Assembly: GCA_039602395.1 (NCBI GenBank)
Contig: JBCNJP010000023.1
Location: 87,198,451-87,262,450, forward strand
Source of the DNA: Deinandra increscens subsp. villosa
Lineage: Eukaryota > Streptophyta > Magnoliopsida > Asterales > Asteraceae
Direction of reading: 5' to 3'
Length of the DNA: 64,000 bases
Shown: positions 1 through 12,142 of the stretch, in pieces
Layout of the letters: each line of letters starts with the position of its first letter
Position numbering within the stretch: the first letter of the stretch is position 1
Program-made: the position numbers and the translations under genes
The notes under the pieces: generated by a model
Told to the model about the DNA's origin: nothing
Seen by the model: the letters and a program-made list of their open reading frames with translations, nothing else
Database searches by the model: none

Positions 1-18
1 TTGGCAACCGGCCCTGTG

Positions 19-431
19 AGACCCCATGCCCTCCCCTATATATACATTCCGCGTAAACAGCAAAGTGACAGGAACAGACATTAAAATTTATCAAGAATCA
101 TAATTTTTGAAACCAAGCACATCACCAAGCCAAAATCACGAGTCGGTGTGTTAGATCACTGGTCGCTGGGCAAAATCACGAGATAATGTGCAACATCGCT
201 GATCGCTGAGCCTAAAATCACGAGTTCATGTGCGAGAAACCAAGGCAAGGGGCTTTTTCATCGTGTATGGGGCTAGGGAGGGCTTGGTTCTCGATGACCT
301 TGGCTGCCTTGGTCGCTCACATGATTTCCTGGGCGCTGGGGCTGCCAGACCCCATGCCCTCCCCTATATATACATTCCGTGTAAACAGCAAAGTGACAGG
401 AACAGACATTAAATTTCTTAAGAATCATAAT
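19..431. repeat. Direct repeat pair of about 86 bp, TATA-containing
   Basis: Two near-identical copies at about 19-104 and 347-431, offset 328 bp. Each holds a TATA-like stretch (CTATATATA) followed by GTAAACAGCAAAGTGACAGG. A shorter motif (AAAATCACGAG) also recurs near 132, 172 and 214. This looks like the promoter part of an LTR or a minisatellite-like array cut by the window edge; I cannot name the family. The overlapping reading frames are short and unconvincing. Confidence 0.6.
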
Positions 432-1314
432 ATGTGGAAACTACATCAAACGAAGTCGGATTGACACGAAACTTTACGTGAGGCCTCATGAGCATGAAAC
501 AAGATGACCCAAAGGAAAAAATTCAGTTTCCGGGTCGGGCGGGCCCGCGGGCTAGGCTCGGGCGGGCCCCGGCCCCTTACGGGTAGGGATTCCATGAAAC
601 GCGCTCAAACTTCGTCGGAAGGTCACGAAACTTTACAGGGATGTCCCCTAAGGTACTTGTCAACCCTGGTTCGATGGGAGGAGAAACGGAATCAGAACCA
701 AATAGCGGAAACAAAAAAAGAAACAGAAATTCCAATTTTTTTCTTTGCTAACAACACTTCCGTGTGCATCTTGGGAATTAATTTGTTCAACACATAATGT
801 TAATCAACTTTTGTTCGTTAACCACCAGCCGACAAAAGTTTGAGAATTAGTTTCAAAGAGAAGACTGGAATCTAGAGTTAAGAAGATGAGAACGAGAGTT
901 TATTGAAACGAGAAAAAGAAAAATTGAAAAAACTAAATAGAAAAAACGAAGTTGGGAAAGGGCGGCGGCGTGGCGGCATACCGCCCTGTCTAGGATTTAA
1001 ATATGATGGCGACGACTAGGGTTCGGATTGTTTAGGCTATGATAAGTGATAACATGTAAGAATATGAAAGAATATGAAATACTGAATTGATATTATTGAA
1101 AGATTGTCTTACAATTCATAGAGATTATAAGAACACCCTAATTAACCTAATGGACTCGTAGGCTTATACTAGAAACCATAATCTAATCTAATCTATTCCA
1201 ATATTTTTAAAAGGGCCAAAAAGAAAATCCTCCTCTATTAAACACAGTTTTTCTGTGTTCAGTTGGCCCCCTCTCAGTGTGTTCACATATACACAAGCTG
1301 ATGTGTCAATCTCA
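432..1314. other. Intergenic, probable retroelement debris, no gene seen
   Basis: A GC-rich patch (about 530-590) repeats CGGGC/GGGCC words, followed by AT-rich sequence. Around 1080-1200 is a stretch resembling the start region of an antisense plant LTR (ATATTATTGAAAGATTGTCTTACAATTC and on), similar in style to 63170-63300. No coding region is supported; the 97-codon frame at 504-797 matches nothing I know. Confidence 0.4.
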
Positions 1315-2597
1315 TATTAATTGGAGTTAATTGCAAATTTCGTCCTTATGGTTTGGGGGTATTTGCATAATCATCCAAAATGAAACTTTTCTGTAAATGG
1401 CACTCTGTGGTATGACTTTATTGCAAGTTAGGTCCAAAACACTAACTTCGTTAAAAAGCTCTGTTAAATTTAGGGATATTCCAGTCTTTTTAACTAAAGT
1501 ATAACTACCCAATGCTAGAGGGTTATTTATGTAAAATGATCAACCTTATTAAAATAAAAATGAAAAATAAAAACTATAGATATTTTACAGAGGTGAGATG
1601 TTGATGGAGAACATTTAGGTTTACACCACACCTTCCGCCACCATTGTCACACCAGACCACCCCGACCTCATCGTCGCCGACTAGAACCCTCCACCTCCGC
1701 ATCTGGTTTGTCCCTACCGCACCTACATGGCTATATCCGCGAGTTTCAAGCGATGACTTTTGATTTGTCCTCAAAATCGACAGCCCTACGGTGCCGACGA
1801 GAAGTGAAGAAATCGACGGTGGTCGCCGCCCTACGCTGGTGATGACTTTCGAGTTGCCTTCAAAATCGACACCCCTTTTCTGTGTGCTTAAAGGAAACCA
1901 TCCGACCTTTTAATTTTGATTTTGTTTGAACAACAAATTAGCTTCTACCCTAAAATACAATACCGAATTTGAGAAAAAAAACCCCACCGAAGATTTTGAT
2001 TTCTAATCAATGTAGACGATTCCGGTTTACATCGGATCTGAGCAAAGAACCACCCTAAAACGACGCCCATGGTAGCGGTGGTGGTAATGAAGATGTCTAG
2101 GACAAAAAACAAGAAAAATGGGTTGCCGACGGTTGTGGAGGTTTCCGACCTATGATTTTAAATTGTTCGTTCAATTCTCGAATCAGCAACATGGAGGAGA
2201 AGATAAGTGATGGAGGGGATAGTGGTGTAGGTGGAGGTTGCCGGTGGTGATGGCGGCGGTAGTGAGGATGGGTCCGGTGTGTTGGTGGTCTGAACTTTGA
2301 AGAAGATGAAGCTTTAACTTGTTTTTGTTTTTGTTTTTAAAAATAGTGTGAGTATATTATAGAAATGGCCCTTCAACTTTTAAAGATTGTACAATGCATT
2401 ACAAACTTGTATCCTAGTTAAAAAGACTAGAATACCCCTGAACTTAATAGACTTTCTTTAACGGAGTTAGTGTTTTGGACTTAATTTGCAATAAACTCAT
2501 ACCATGGAGTGTCATTTGTAAAAAAGTTTTATTTTGGATGATTTTGCAAATACCCCCGAACCACAGGGATGAAATTTGCAATTAACTCTATTAATTG
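1315..2597. mobile_element. Non-autonomous MULE (Mutator-like) with 9-bp TSD
   Basis: The element itself is 1324-2588 (1265 bp). It is flanked by a perfect 9-bp duplication, TATTAATTG, at 1315-1323 and 2589-2597. Long terminal inverted repeats of roughly 180 bp begin GAGTTAATTGCAAATTT on the left and end AAATTTGCAATTAACTC on the right. A 9-bp TSD plus long inverted repeats is the signature of Mutator-like elements. The interior (about 1600-2300) is relatively GC-rich and contains CACC/GGTGG codon-like stretches, which could be captured host sequence (Pack-MULE style), but no frame is open long enough to name. No transposase is present. Confidence 0.85.
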
Positions 2598-4945
2598 TAA
2601 TGTTGATTTGTCAATTTCTAGTAATTTAGAATCTAAAAAAAACATAGATTTTCGTCAAAAACACGCGGATCCAATTTGCTATCCATATTCTTTTATAACC
2701 CGGCAATATAAATCGATGAAAAATAAATCGTCGTTCATTCTTCCCAGATACGTCTAGGGTTTCCTCGCTCTCTCTCGACGCACAAGATTTCGAGCAGCAT
2801 ATTTTCACGCTTCTTTCGCAAATCGGCTTGACAAATCTGGTAAAGCTTCCTTCATTACTTTTCGTTCTTTTATTTCTTAATCATTTTCTTCTTGAGTTTT
2901 AGTTTTCCCTAACTTCTTCTTATGACTCAATCTAGCTTTTCGTCTCCTCCCTTCCTCTCCACAGAGATTCATCGAATCATCGCATTTCAATAGCAGATGA
3001 ATATGGTTCTCGCATTAGTTTGTTCGATAATATGAAGATTTTTGAGCATACAACATCTTTATCATCTACTTTTTAAAGCACTCTCAATACTAATGGCGGT
3101 TTTTTTACAATTGAAGACCGGGATTAAAGACGGTTTCGCAGTGGAAGGTTTTGAGCATACGATATTAAAAATGAAGGTTTCAATATGAGTCTATTCTACA
3201 CAGTTGCTCTTCAGTGATCCTTGCTTTGATTTCAATCTTAGGTAACGTCTTTGGTTTCATATTTCTTTCTCATGATTTCATATGATTTAGAGTTTTCTAT
3301 CATCATTCAGGTTTCAAATCATAACATCTTTGATTTAGGGTTTCCTTTATTATTTGTCATTTTTGTTATTGAATATCGATTTCATCATCATAATTTTGTT
3401 TATCATCTATATATTGTTATGTTATAGCTCTTACCATTTCACCAATTTGAGTTAAAGTCATGTGATTGTCGATTATGGACTTTGAGATTTTATTCATTTG
3501 CTTGGTTTTAAAAGTGGAAATGGTGATCACTCACAAAACAGCTTCTATAAAGATTGGGACTTCACTGTTGTGTTGATTTCAGACTACCCAATCTTTCTTT
3601 CAATCCTGATGAGCATAATTGCACAACTTCATATGACAGTAATGGATATAGTGGTATGAATGTATGCGCGAATGCCTACAGGTTGAGAATAGCTTGTGGC
3701 GAGCAAGCTCTTCACCACTATATAGTAACTTTTAGAAAATGGGCCGAACAATCTTCTTTGTTAGTTTTACATTAAGAAGGAAATACTCGTTTTGTAGTCT
3801 GGGAAGAACTTAAAGACTAACATTCCTACTAAGAGGATAAAGCTTCAAATTGGTGCAAGATATTGCAATAGAATATGGTAAGTTTCACTACTCGTCTCAT
3901 GTTTCATACAATGTTCTGTTTGATCATGGCGGTAAAGCGAAGATCCGACAAGAATTTTGGTATCCTTTTTAAATCGTTGTAAGGCATATTGAAGAATTTT
4001 GCTTACATGTCATGTTCATAACCTGCTATTCATAGACACCTTCCCAATTTGGAAATCCAAACTAACTAGTTAACACAACGGATTAATGAGTCGCCAACAT
4101 GTCATCGAGTCAACTTGGTCATTTTGGCAAACACTTGGAGTCATATGGATATGACAAGACCTTTGGACTAACACAAACCCATACACTTACACGTTTGTAT
4201 ATCGTAGGTATTTCGTAGGAAGTCACCGAGTTCATTTATTTTTGTCTTGCGAGCACCCTAAGGTGAGTTCACTGCCCCACTTTTTAGTATCTCCTTTGGG
4301 GGAGAAAACATGCTACAAACGTATTTACAAACTTTTGAATCTAGAAATTTAGTAATATTTTCTATACACTGATACACTTACATAACACATTCAAGTACTT
4401 ACATTATCGAACCGTCAATTTAATAGAAAGCGAGAAAATATTAAGTAGGACTACTGGGTCTGACAAATCCCACCTGTATTGGCTCTTGCAAAGCCAAATT
4501 CAAGTGGAGATCGAACGGGTTTAATGATTGTCCTAGACATTATCGCCATCGTTTCGTGTTAGACGAGGTGGGAAGGCAATACAAACACATAACAGTCGAG
4601 CTTCGGTTGCGAGACGCATAGTGGTATAGTATTCAGCCTAGCCAACTAATGGTATAACTAAATGTTACATTTCTATAAAGTATTAACTTTCATTTTGTTT
4701 AAACCTTTGAACTCACTAACATTTGCATTGACACACTTTAGCATGTTTTTCACAGGTATCTAGGTATGGAGCACAACTAGGACGCATGCTTGCATTGGGT
4801 CTATAAACAATTTTGAAAATCTTCATTGAGTTATTTTCGTTATGGTTTATGCACGTGTTTTACGCGTGTCATTTGGTTTAAAATTTGCTTTTACGCTTCC
4901 GTATTACTAAACAGGTTTTCCCAACTCATTTAGAGGCTATTCAGT
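2598..4945. other. Gene-like 5' UTR/intron sequence, no identifiable coding exon
   Basis: At about 2690-2840 the sequence looks like a plant core promoter and first exon: a TATAAAT stretch, then GTCTAGGGTTTCCTCGCTCT and CT-rich leader sequence, ending at a possible donor (CTG|GTAAAGC, about 2839). AT-rich, intron-like DNA follows to about 3900, then retroelement-like debris to 4945. The 73-codon frame at 3554-3775 matches no family known to me. It could be the head of the gene whose tail lies at 11428-12202, with the Copia nest inserted between; that is inference only. Confidence 0.3.
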
Positions 4946-5710
4946 ATGGCTAATGACTTCGGTCCTAGTTTGTCATGCGCCCAATGCGGTGATACTCTAC
5001 TAGCGGATTTTAGGGGTGTGATAGAAATAGTGGGAGCAACAAGGTTCAGGGTAGGAGTTCATGTGGAGCTCGACCGAGGGTGCACTATCGGAACTACAAT
5101 GAGAAAGGACATTTCAAAAATCAATGTCCAAAAGACAAGAAAGAGGTGAACACTAATGTTTTCGTTGGAAACTATTTTGATGACGAAACACTATTGCTTA
5201 GTGTCGGGAGTTGTCACACCCCGGTCAACAGAGTTGGGTGTGAGCGATATGGAATCATTATCACACCCCCAAATTTCCACTAACGGAGTCTAACCGTGTG
5301 GGGTGTGATCCAGACCAGGATCCAAGTATTTAGTTACAACCAAGCCATAAATGAGAGATAAATAGTCGTATAATGTATTTTACAAAAACAGAGTTTAAAT
5401 AGCAATTTAGCGGAAGAATTTAAACATTTACAAAGTCGTTATTTTGCAAAAGTAAATGCGAAAGTGTTTAAAATACATTTACCAAAAGGTTTTACAAAAA
5501 GAAGTATTGACAACGTCCGTGCCTTCAAAATCCTCCTAGCGACCTAAAAAAGCATGCAACAATCGAGTGTCAGCCAAAGCAAGTGAGTTCACTAAAGTAG
5601 TCTACACTTCACCATGTAGACCAAGAATACATACGAATAATGAAAGACCAATTCGTAAATTAAAAGTGTGAGTTACAAGTAATATCCATATCGTTAAGTA
5701 GCTAGCCTAT

Positions 5711-6155
5711 TGTCTAGAAGTAATTTTCTAACTCACGTGCGGCTCTTAGTTTCCTACTAAGATCAGCCTCAACCAACTCAAGAACGTTGATTAGAACGAC
5801 TAGGAAATGGATGACAAGATTGTTTACACAAAGGAACGCTTTGTATTACAAGTGAGAGTGCTTCACAATGGAAAGCTTTGATACAAGATTTGTGAGGTGG
5901 TTTGTGAATGACCATCATTCACCTATTTATACTAGTGCATACAACATTCATGCTTATTCTATATCATTCTCTAATCTAGAGAATTCTATCTAAATATCTA
6001 GATAATTATACAAGTATTATCTAGAATTTCCATACTTATATCCATGATATTTTCATGGACATTTCTAGATTCTACCAAGTAAGAAAGGATGTGGAGAGGG
6101 CTAGAATCTTCGAGAAATGTTGAGCTATGATTTGTAATTTAGACGGGTCGTGACA
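5711..6155 (-). repeat. 3' LTR of the gag-only gypsy element
   Basis: Begins TGTCTAGAAG instead of the TGTCACGGAG of its partner and ends GGGTCGTGACA. The altered start suggests small mutations after insertion. It includes the CTAGAT/ATCTAG-rich stretch near 5990-6020 that is conserved in the other LTR. Confidence 0.9.
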
Positions 6156-6183
6156 TTCTCCCCCACCTAAACCCACGACGTCC

Positions 6184-7957
6184 TCATCGTGTCTCTTGTT
6201 TGACCCCCCGTCTTGGTCTTAATAGTTGTATTGCAGTCACGGTCTTACCATGTTGCCTTGTATCCACCTCCATGGGTGCGGTATATATTTGATCACCTTT
6301 GATGATGTATAAAGTATTTAGAAATGTTGCTGGAACGGCTTTTGCTTTTCTGAAAAACTCCATCCCAAGCACGATCTTGTAGTTGTCTAGAGGTACGACT
6401 GAGAAATCTAACTTGCCTTGCTATGTTCCAATCTTTGTCTTGTTGCTCCATGACATCCATTCGATTGGCTTTGCATTTCCGTTGGCGGCTTTTAGTAGTT
6501 CGTCTGTTGTGGTGATCCTTAAGCCGAGTCGTTTAGCTTCATCTTTAGTGATGAAGTTATGACTTGCTCTGGTGTCAACTTATGCCCTTGCAAGTTGACC
6601 ATTTACCTCAATGTTTACGAACCGAAGTCCATTCCTCTTTGTGTTCGTATTATTGCCCATATTTGCCTTGCCCTCGACCATCTTTAAGGGCTTTCTTTCA
6701 CATACATTTAAGGCATTAAGGACTTGAAGTTGCATTGCTCCCAAGCGAACCTCATCGGTTTTATGGGATTCTTCATCGGTCTTTATCAAGGTTGTTAACC
6801 TTGATTTCTTTGGGCAAACTCGAACATTATGTGGCCCATCACAAAGGAAACATCCTTTATTTACGGCTTTCTCTTTTCCGTAATAGCTTGTTGATTTCCG
6901 GGTATCATCTTTCCGGAATTGATTATTCTTGATGGATTTTTCTTCCCCACCTTTTTCGTCATCACTTTCGTCATTCATGGGCTTGTATGGTCGTTTCTCT
7001 TTAAGATCAATCAAGCTTTCAGCTACGACAATAGTTGAGGCAAGATCTTGAACGTTTCTTCGCTCTAATTCAATTTTAGTCCATGATTGTAGTCCGTCAA
7101 GGAAATAGAAGAGGGAGTCCTTGTCGCTTAGATCCAGGATCTCAAGGACAAGTGTTGTGAATTCCTTCACATAATCTTTGATGGTTCAGGTATGCTTGAG
7201 CTTTCGTAAACGACTTCTAGCTTCATGCTCAACATTGACCGGATAAAATTGTTTCTGTATTTCCTTGACAAAATCAGCCCAAGTTTGAACGATGCACGTA
7301 CCTCGTTCAATATCTACTTCCTTTCGACGCCACCATAATGTTGCAGTATCCTTCAAGTATTGTGTGGCCGTGTTGATCTTTGTGGTATTATCTTTAATGT
7401 CTACGCCATTAAAATAGCGTCCCATCTCCCATAAAAAAGTTGTCGACAACCCTAGCTTCTCGTTTACCTTTGAATGGAGTAGGCTTTGGGATGTCGATCC
7501 TTGGTGCGATGTTTACGATGCTTGAACCAGCAGTGACCATTGATTTACAATGGTCGTTGACTTTGGCTTCTAAGCCTAGAAGACTTCGATGCATGTCCGC
7601 TGACAAGTCATCAATGTCTTTGTGTAGTGTTACACGTGCTTCTCTAAAGGCATCCTTAATTGTGTCACTGATCATAAGTTTGACCTCACCATGTAGCAGC
7701 TCAACATAAGCTTTTAACCCATCTCGTAGTTCGACAAAATCAGCTTCCAACGTTTCCAAACGTTGGAGACACATGTCGACTTGTGTCTCGATTCCGACCA
7801 TTGCGGTTTCCATATCAGTGACACGTTTTTCCAAGGTCCTATCCTTGGATACCCCTCGACCTTTCTTGCTTCCATGAGGAGTGGTGGTATCCCGACCACG
7901 CGTATCATCTCCTCCACCAATGTTTGTGTGTACAACCTTGTCCGAATCAGTCGCCAT
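6184..7957 (-). pseudogene. gag: Gag plus protease remnant, Ty3/gypsy, frameshifted
   Basis: Capsid protein that would package retrotransposon RNA. The most likely start is the ATG at 7957 (MATDSDK). The frame continues through a basic, coiled-coil-like N-terminal part to about 7440, where an extra T in a T-run shifts the frame. The retrotransposon gag core follows (7449-7186; ATLWWRRK, WADFVKEIQKQF). After an in-frame stop near 7184 comes the C-terminal part with a CX2CX3HX4C knuckle (CFLCDGPHNVRVC, about 6830-6870). Another stop near 6580 precedes a retropepsin remnant reading DTRA where DTGA is expected, so the active-site glycine is lost. The frame ends at 6184 just before the polypurine tract. 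Confidence 0.85.
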
Positions 7958-7988
7958 CCCAGTGAATCGACGTTGCTCTGATACCAAC

Positions 7989-8434
7989 TGTCACGGAGTA
8001 ATTTTCTAACTCACGTGCGGCTCTTAGTTTCCTACTAAGATCAGCCTCAACCACCTCAAGAACGTTGATTAGAACGACTAGGAAATGGATGACAAGATTG
8101 TTTACACAAAGGAACGCTTTGTATTACAAGTGAGAGTGCTTCACAATGGAAAGCTTCGATACAAGTTTTGTGAGGTGGTTTGTGAATGACCACCATTCAC
8201 CTATTTATACTAGTGCATACACCATTCATTCTTATTCTAGATCATTCTCTAATCTAGAGAATTCTATCTAAATATCTAGATAATTATACAAGTATTATCT
8301 AGAATTCTCCATACTTATATCCATGATATTTTCATGGACATCTCTAGATTCTACCAAGTAAGAACGGATGTGGAGAGGGCTAGAATCTTCCAGAAATGTT
8401 GAGCTATGATTTGTAATTTAGGCGGGTCGTGACA
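7989..8434 (-). repeat. 5' LTR of the gag-only gypsy element
   Basis: Begins TGTCACGGAG and ends GGCGGGTCGTGACA on the plus strand. It directly abuts the primer-binding site at 7975-7986, which fixes it as the 5' LTR of a minus-strand element. Confidence 0.9.
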
Positions 8435-10805
8435 CTATGCTTATGTTCACCTGAAAGTTCGTAACCAAAGCTGACTATGCGACACAGGTATTAGCCTGTA
8501 TGATTTGTCTTCCCCATGTCTTCCCTGATCACGATAGTTCTAGGCTAATATTGTTCTCAGTCCGACCGCCAGTCGGGAGGGTGCATCCTGTGCATCGCTA
8601 AGCGGGGGTGTCAATCCCTAGTAGTACTACTCAACATTACCTCGCTATTCTTTATTAACGGCCCGAGAGTGTAAGGAATTTTTGTAATTAAAATGCATTT
8701 CAGTGAAACATGTGATATATACTGGATAATTACTTTAACATATGAAATACCTTTACCATTGAGTTGTCACCCTTTACCGGATACAACCAGTTGTTCAGTT
8801 GTGCGTTTATCGTCCTTAACCGGATATAACTAAATAAAGTGGTGAAATTCACCTTAGGTTGCACTGGTACTCAGCACTTGACTTTAAAAGTTGGATATGA
8901 GGGACCTATTTTTAATGAATACGGTCTACCAAATTAGAGGTTATCACTAAGACGAGTTATTTATCATAAAACACTTAGGTTATCATGCATTCACCTTGGT
9001 CCTAAAAACTTGACACAAGTCCTAGACATGTAGGAGAACATAGATGCACATTTTCAAGACAATATGGTTGTGGGTGAATGCAAGGTAAAGAGGGAGATGG
9101 TGCGGCTTTTAGTAAGGAGGTGGCTGGGGTGGTTCGGCCGAATGCAAGGTAAAGAGGGAGATGGTTGTGTTGTGTGGTGATGAAGAGTGGAGATGTGGCT
9201 TGATTTATGGTGACTAAATTGGTTATTAACTTGTGGTCAAATGGTTAACCCAAAGTACATGACAACTAAGCTAGTGAATGGATTAGGATCTAGCTATTAG
9301 TCATATGTTTAAAATTTGAAAGACTAAAAATAGTTGTAGGTGATTTACATTTTATAAAACATGTCACGGGTTAGGAGGTTTTTATAAAATATAGAAGGTG
9401 ATGGGGGATTTAAAAATTACAAAGTGGATAAAAATTACAAAGGTGGTAAAGGATTTTATATAAACAAAGGTGGTGGGTTTATTTTTATAAAGCTAGCCCA
9501 AAGTGTTTGGGTGTGGATATTTGGCCGAGATCAACAAAACAAGAAGGGATTTTAGGCCGGTTTGGTTTGGGCCGAAGGGAAGGGACGGCTGATCCGAGCT
9601 ATGGGCCGCGGGTTGGGTTGGCGGGCTGGGTCGATCCATCGGGATGTTTCGTCGGGTCACCGGTTTAAGTTGCGGGCTCGTTTGAAGTGTTTTGGGCTTG
9701 TTAGGTCTGAACGGGTTCACGGTTTCGGTTTTGTCTAACGTGTAGTGAAACGAACGTGACGGGACTAAGTCTTGTCAACGTAATGTTTCATTATTTTTTT
9801 AGCGTATTAAAATAAATATGTTTTGTCAGTTATTTTTACTTTTTGGAAATTTGATACGGGATACGGCTCTCGTACGCGTGGTAGTTAAACGATGATTGTT
9901 CCGTTTGTTCGCGTCAGTTTTTAAGCTCGATCATCATGATTATTTAAAATCAAGTCGTTTTATATACATAATCGCTTAACGTTTCGTTGTGTCGTTGAAA
10001 TAAATCCGTGACACCGGTTTTTAAGAAAAATATAAAATACATATTTATATTTGTTTTCTTATTATTAAAGTTCCATAATTATTATATGAAAATTCTTGTG
10101 TTTTACGGGTATATGTTTCCGGTACAAACGCGAGAATTATTTACGTTTCGTTTATCAGTCAGATTCAGTAATTAACGGTTAAACAGATCAGATAATGCAC
10201 GAAATTAATGAACTATAAGTCAAAGTAAGGAGGTTTGACTTGATTTTTTTTGGACGAGGTGTCACAAGAGTAATGCTGATTTACGGGTCATGGATTCCGG
10301 TGCATCATTTCATGCTACCCACAGTAGCGATGGCATGCGTAATGTTAAAAAATAGCGATATTCGTAAGTCTGAGCGGATGAAGTTTTCATAACAGTGGGA
10401 GCATTTTGACACACTATGGAAATCGACGTTAGGTTCGAAAGACTAGAGAGCCGAATGAAAAATGTCTCTACTGGAAAATTGCTACTATTGGAGTGTGTTC
10501 CTCTAGGTGTTCCTAGATCTTATTTGTGGGAGTCAGATGGGATTGAGGATGTTATAATGAGGTCTATTAAGACCAAGTTGGGGTCCTCTAGGTCTCTAAC
10601 GGGCCCGTATGTTTACTGATGATGAATTGGACGCTGCAAGTAGGTAGACTCGGGATGTTTGTATTGAAGTTTGGTTTGTTCTTTGGAGATGGACCTGCAG
10701 ACTTTTGTTCCTGTGTGTTTGTTGATTATTGATTACTGAAGACATGGATTGTTGTGATCTTGTTGGCTGGCTTGATGTTTATTGCAAGGCCTTCAAGTGA
10801 GAAAT

Positions 10806-11045
10806 TGTTAGGATTGAAGTCGTCCTTGGGTGTTTAGAAAGACTGTTAAGTTTACTTGTTGATCACTCCTAAAACCCTAATATGTTCTCTATATGTATCA
10901 AGTTTATGTATTGTAATCTGGTCGTACTGAACTTATTAAAATATCCTTAGTTGCAGCTCGTGGACATAGATCACACCAACCGAACCACGTAAACTTCTTT
11001 GTTTGTGCTTCTTTATCGTTGATTGTGCGTGTTCGTTGTGAATCA
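10806..11045 (+). repeat. Probable 3' LTR of the old Copia remnant
   Basis: Starts TGTTAGGATTG directly after a polypurine-like tract and may end near AATCA at 11045. Both termini fit TG...CA. No matching 5' LTR is visible in the window, so the right boundary is a guess. Confidence 0.4.
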
Positions 11046-11427
11046 GTGTTAGTGTAGATTTTGTTTGACTCGCATGTTGCTTATACCCCATATATAATGG
11101 CAGCTTTAAACTGCATGCTTGGTTAGTGATATAATAAATACAATGATAAAAGTACTGGATATTGAAATGTTCTATAGGTTATAGTGGAACTATTACTCGA
11201 TACTTGGCTTTCAATGAAAAAAATTCAAAAAAGGAGATAATGTTAAGAGGAGGTGTTTCATGTTAAGATGAATGTTCATGATTATTAGGTTGATCCATCT
11301 CGTTGCCAAGTTTAGTTGATAGAAACAATTAAATTTGATAGAATTGTCGTGCTATGATTTTTTGGTTCATTCATGCTCTTATGACACATAGCTTACTGGT
11401 GTTGATTGTTCATTTGTTTTATAGCAG

Positions 11428-11470
11428 ACATCTGAAGTTAGATGCACGTCCCTTTCGCCAGCGTGGCTCT
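11428..11470 (+). pseudogene. Penultimate exon-like segment of an unrecognised gene
   Basis: Acceptor TATAGCAG at 11420-11427, then a short open exon reading HLKLDARPFRQRGS, then a good donor (GTGAGA at 11471). It joins in phase to the exon at 12143. Upstream coding exons are not visible; the next sequence to the left is the Copia remnant. I do not recognise the protein. It may be the 3' end of a disrupted host gene or a captured fragment. Confidence 0.35.
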
Positions 11471-11563
11471 GTGAGATAAGTCAGTTTTTATCCTTTGACC
11501 GGCTATGATGATTTGTGGTATTCGAAGACGTTTTGTGGTGAAGCAATATTTTGCAACCATAAA

Positions 11564-11969
11564 ATGAAATAAGAGTTTAAGAGTAAACTTCGTTTTTAGT
11601 CTCTAACGTTTGTATATTTTAACAATTTTAGTCCTAACTTTTTAAAAATCCCAATTTAGTGTCATACATTTCATTTTTTTTTTCAATTTTGATTTCAACG
11701 TTAACAGTTGTTTAAAGAGCCATTAGACTACCCTCATGTGGTCCCCACATGAGGTGTATTTTTGTTATTTCCGTTTGTTTTAGCTCATACCTTAAAACAA
11801 ACAGAAATAACAAAAATACCCCTCACATGAGGACCATGTGAGGGCAGTCTAACGGCTCTTCAAACGGTTGTTAAAATGTGCAATATATTGGGATTTTCGA
11901 AAATTGGGACTAAAATTTTTAAAATGTGCAAACGTTAGAGACTAAAAACGAAGTTTACTCATGAAATAA
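11564..11969. mobile_element. Foldback MITE with 9-bp TSD (MULE-like)
   Basis: The element is 11573-11960. It is flanked by ATGAAATAA at 11564-11572 and 11961-11969. Almost the whole element is one long inverted repeat: GAGTAAACTTCGTTTTTAG on the left pairs with CTAAAAACGAAGTTTACTC on the right, and the arms continue to the centre near 11775. The left end has an extra 8 bases (GAGTTTAA). It sits in the intron between the two exon-like segments. Confidence 0.8.
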
Positions 11970-12142
11970 TCTGAGCCTATTTGTCGGTTATTTGATTGTT
12001 TGAGATATTGATTTAGTTTATGGTTTGGTTTTTACCTGCACCATGATTACTCTAGACATATTATTGAACTTCTTTTCATGTACAATTAGCATTAAACTGA
12101 ACAGATCTCGGGATTTGGAAGTTGTATTTTTCGTTTGTTTAG

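Larger units (their letters stand above)
5711..8434 (-). mobile_element. Gag-only Ty3/gypsy LTR retrotransposon (TR-GAG type)
   Basis: Direct LTRs lie at 5711-6155 and 7989-8434, about 445 bp each and differing at roughly 15 places by eye (3-4 percent). Flanks share CTAT (5707-5710 and 8435-8438). On the minus strand the 5' LTR is followed after two bases by TGGTATCAGAGC (7986 to 7975), the complement of the initiator tRNA-Met 3' end, so this is the primer-binding site. A G-rich polypurine tract (GGTGGGGGAGA) sits next to the other LTR at about 6156-6170. Only gag and a protease remnant lie between; RT, RNase H and integrase are absent, so movement needed another element's enzymes. Confidence 0.9.
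5212..10266 (-). mobile_element. Solo LTR (about 2.3 kb) inserted in the Copia remnant, itself interrupted
   Basis: It begins TGTCACACC at 5212 and ends GGTGTCACA at 10266, with near-matching 5-bp flanks GGAGT (5207-5211) and AGAGT (10267-10271). It separates the gag tail from the protease of one Copia frame, which proves that it is an insertion. Subtracting the nested element leaves about 2327 bp with no internal direct repeats and no coding region, so a solo LTR is the best reading; a LARD-like element is the alternative. The termini resemble the solo LTR at 34386-36720 in reverse orientation, suggesting one broad Ty3/gypsy group. A 26-bp direct repeat occurs inside at about 9076 and 9140. 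Confidence 0.65.
4946..11045 (+). mobile_element. Degraded Copia LTR retrotransposon remnant, split by nested insertions
   Basis: Left part: frame remnants around 5071-5211 contain a damaged CCHC zinc knuckle region (KGHFKNQCPKDKK) followed by DDETLLLSVGS, the usual gag tail of Copia elements. The sequence then stops at 5211 and resumes after the inserted LTR at 10267 with the aspartic protease signature MDSGASFHAT (about 10291-10320). Protease is followed by about 450 bp of degenerate sequence and then a polypurine-like tract (AAGTGAGAAA) and a probable 3' LTR starting TGTTAGG at 10806. Integrase, RT and RNase H are missing. I could not find the 5' LTR, so the left boundary is approximate. 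Confidence 0.6.

Noticed and set aside
3600..3640. C/D-box snoRNA (CTGATGAGC near 3607)
   Set aside because: No D box or terminal stem could be paired with the C-box-like word.
3554..3775. 73-codon frame in gene-like region
   Set aside because: No homology recalled, no splice-site support that would join it to anything; mentioned only as part of the region.
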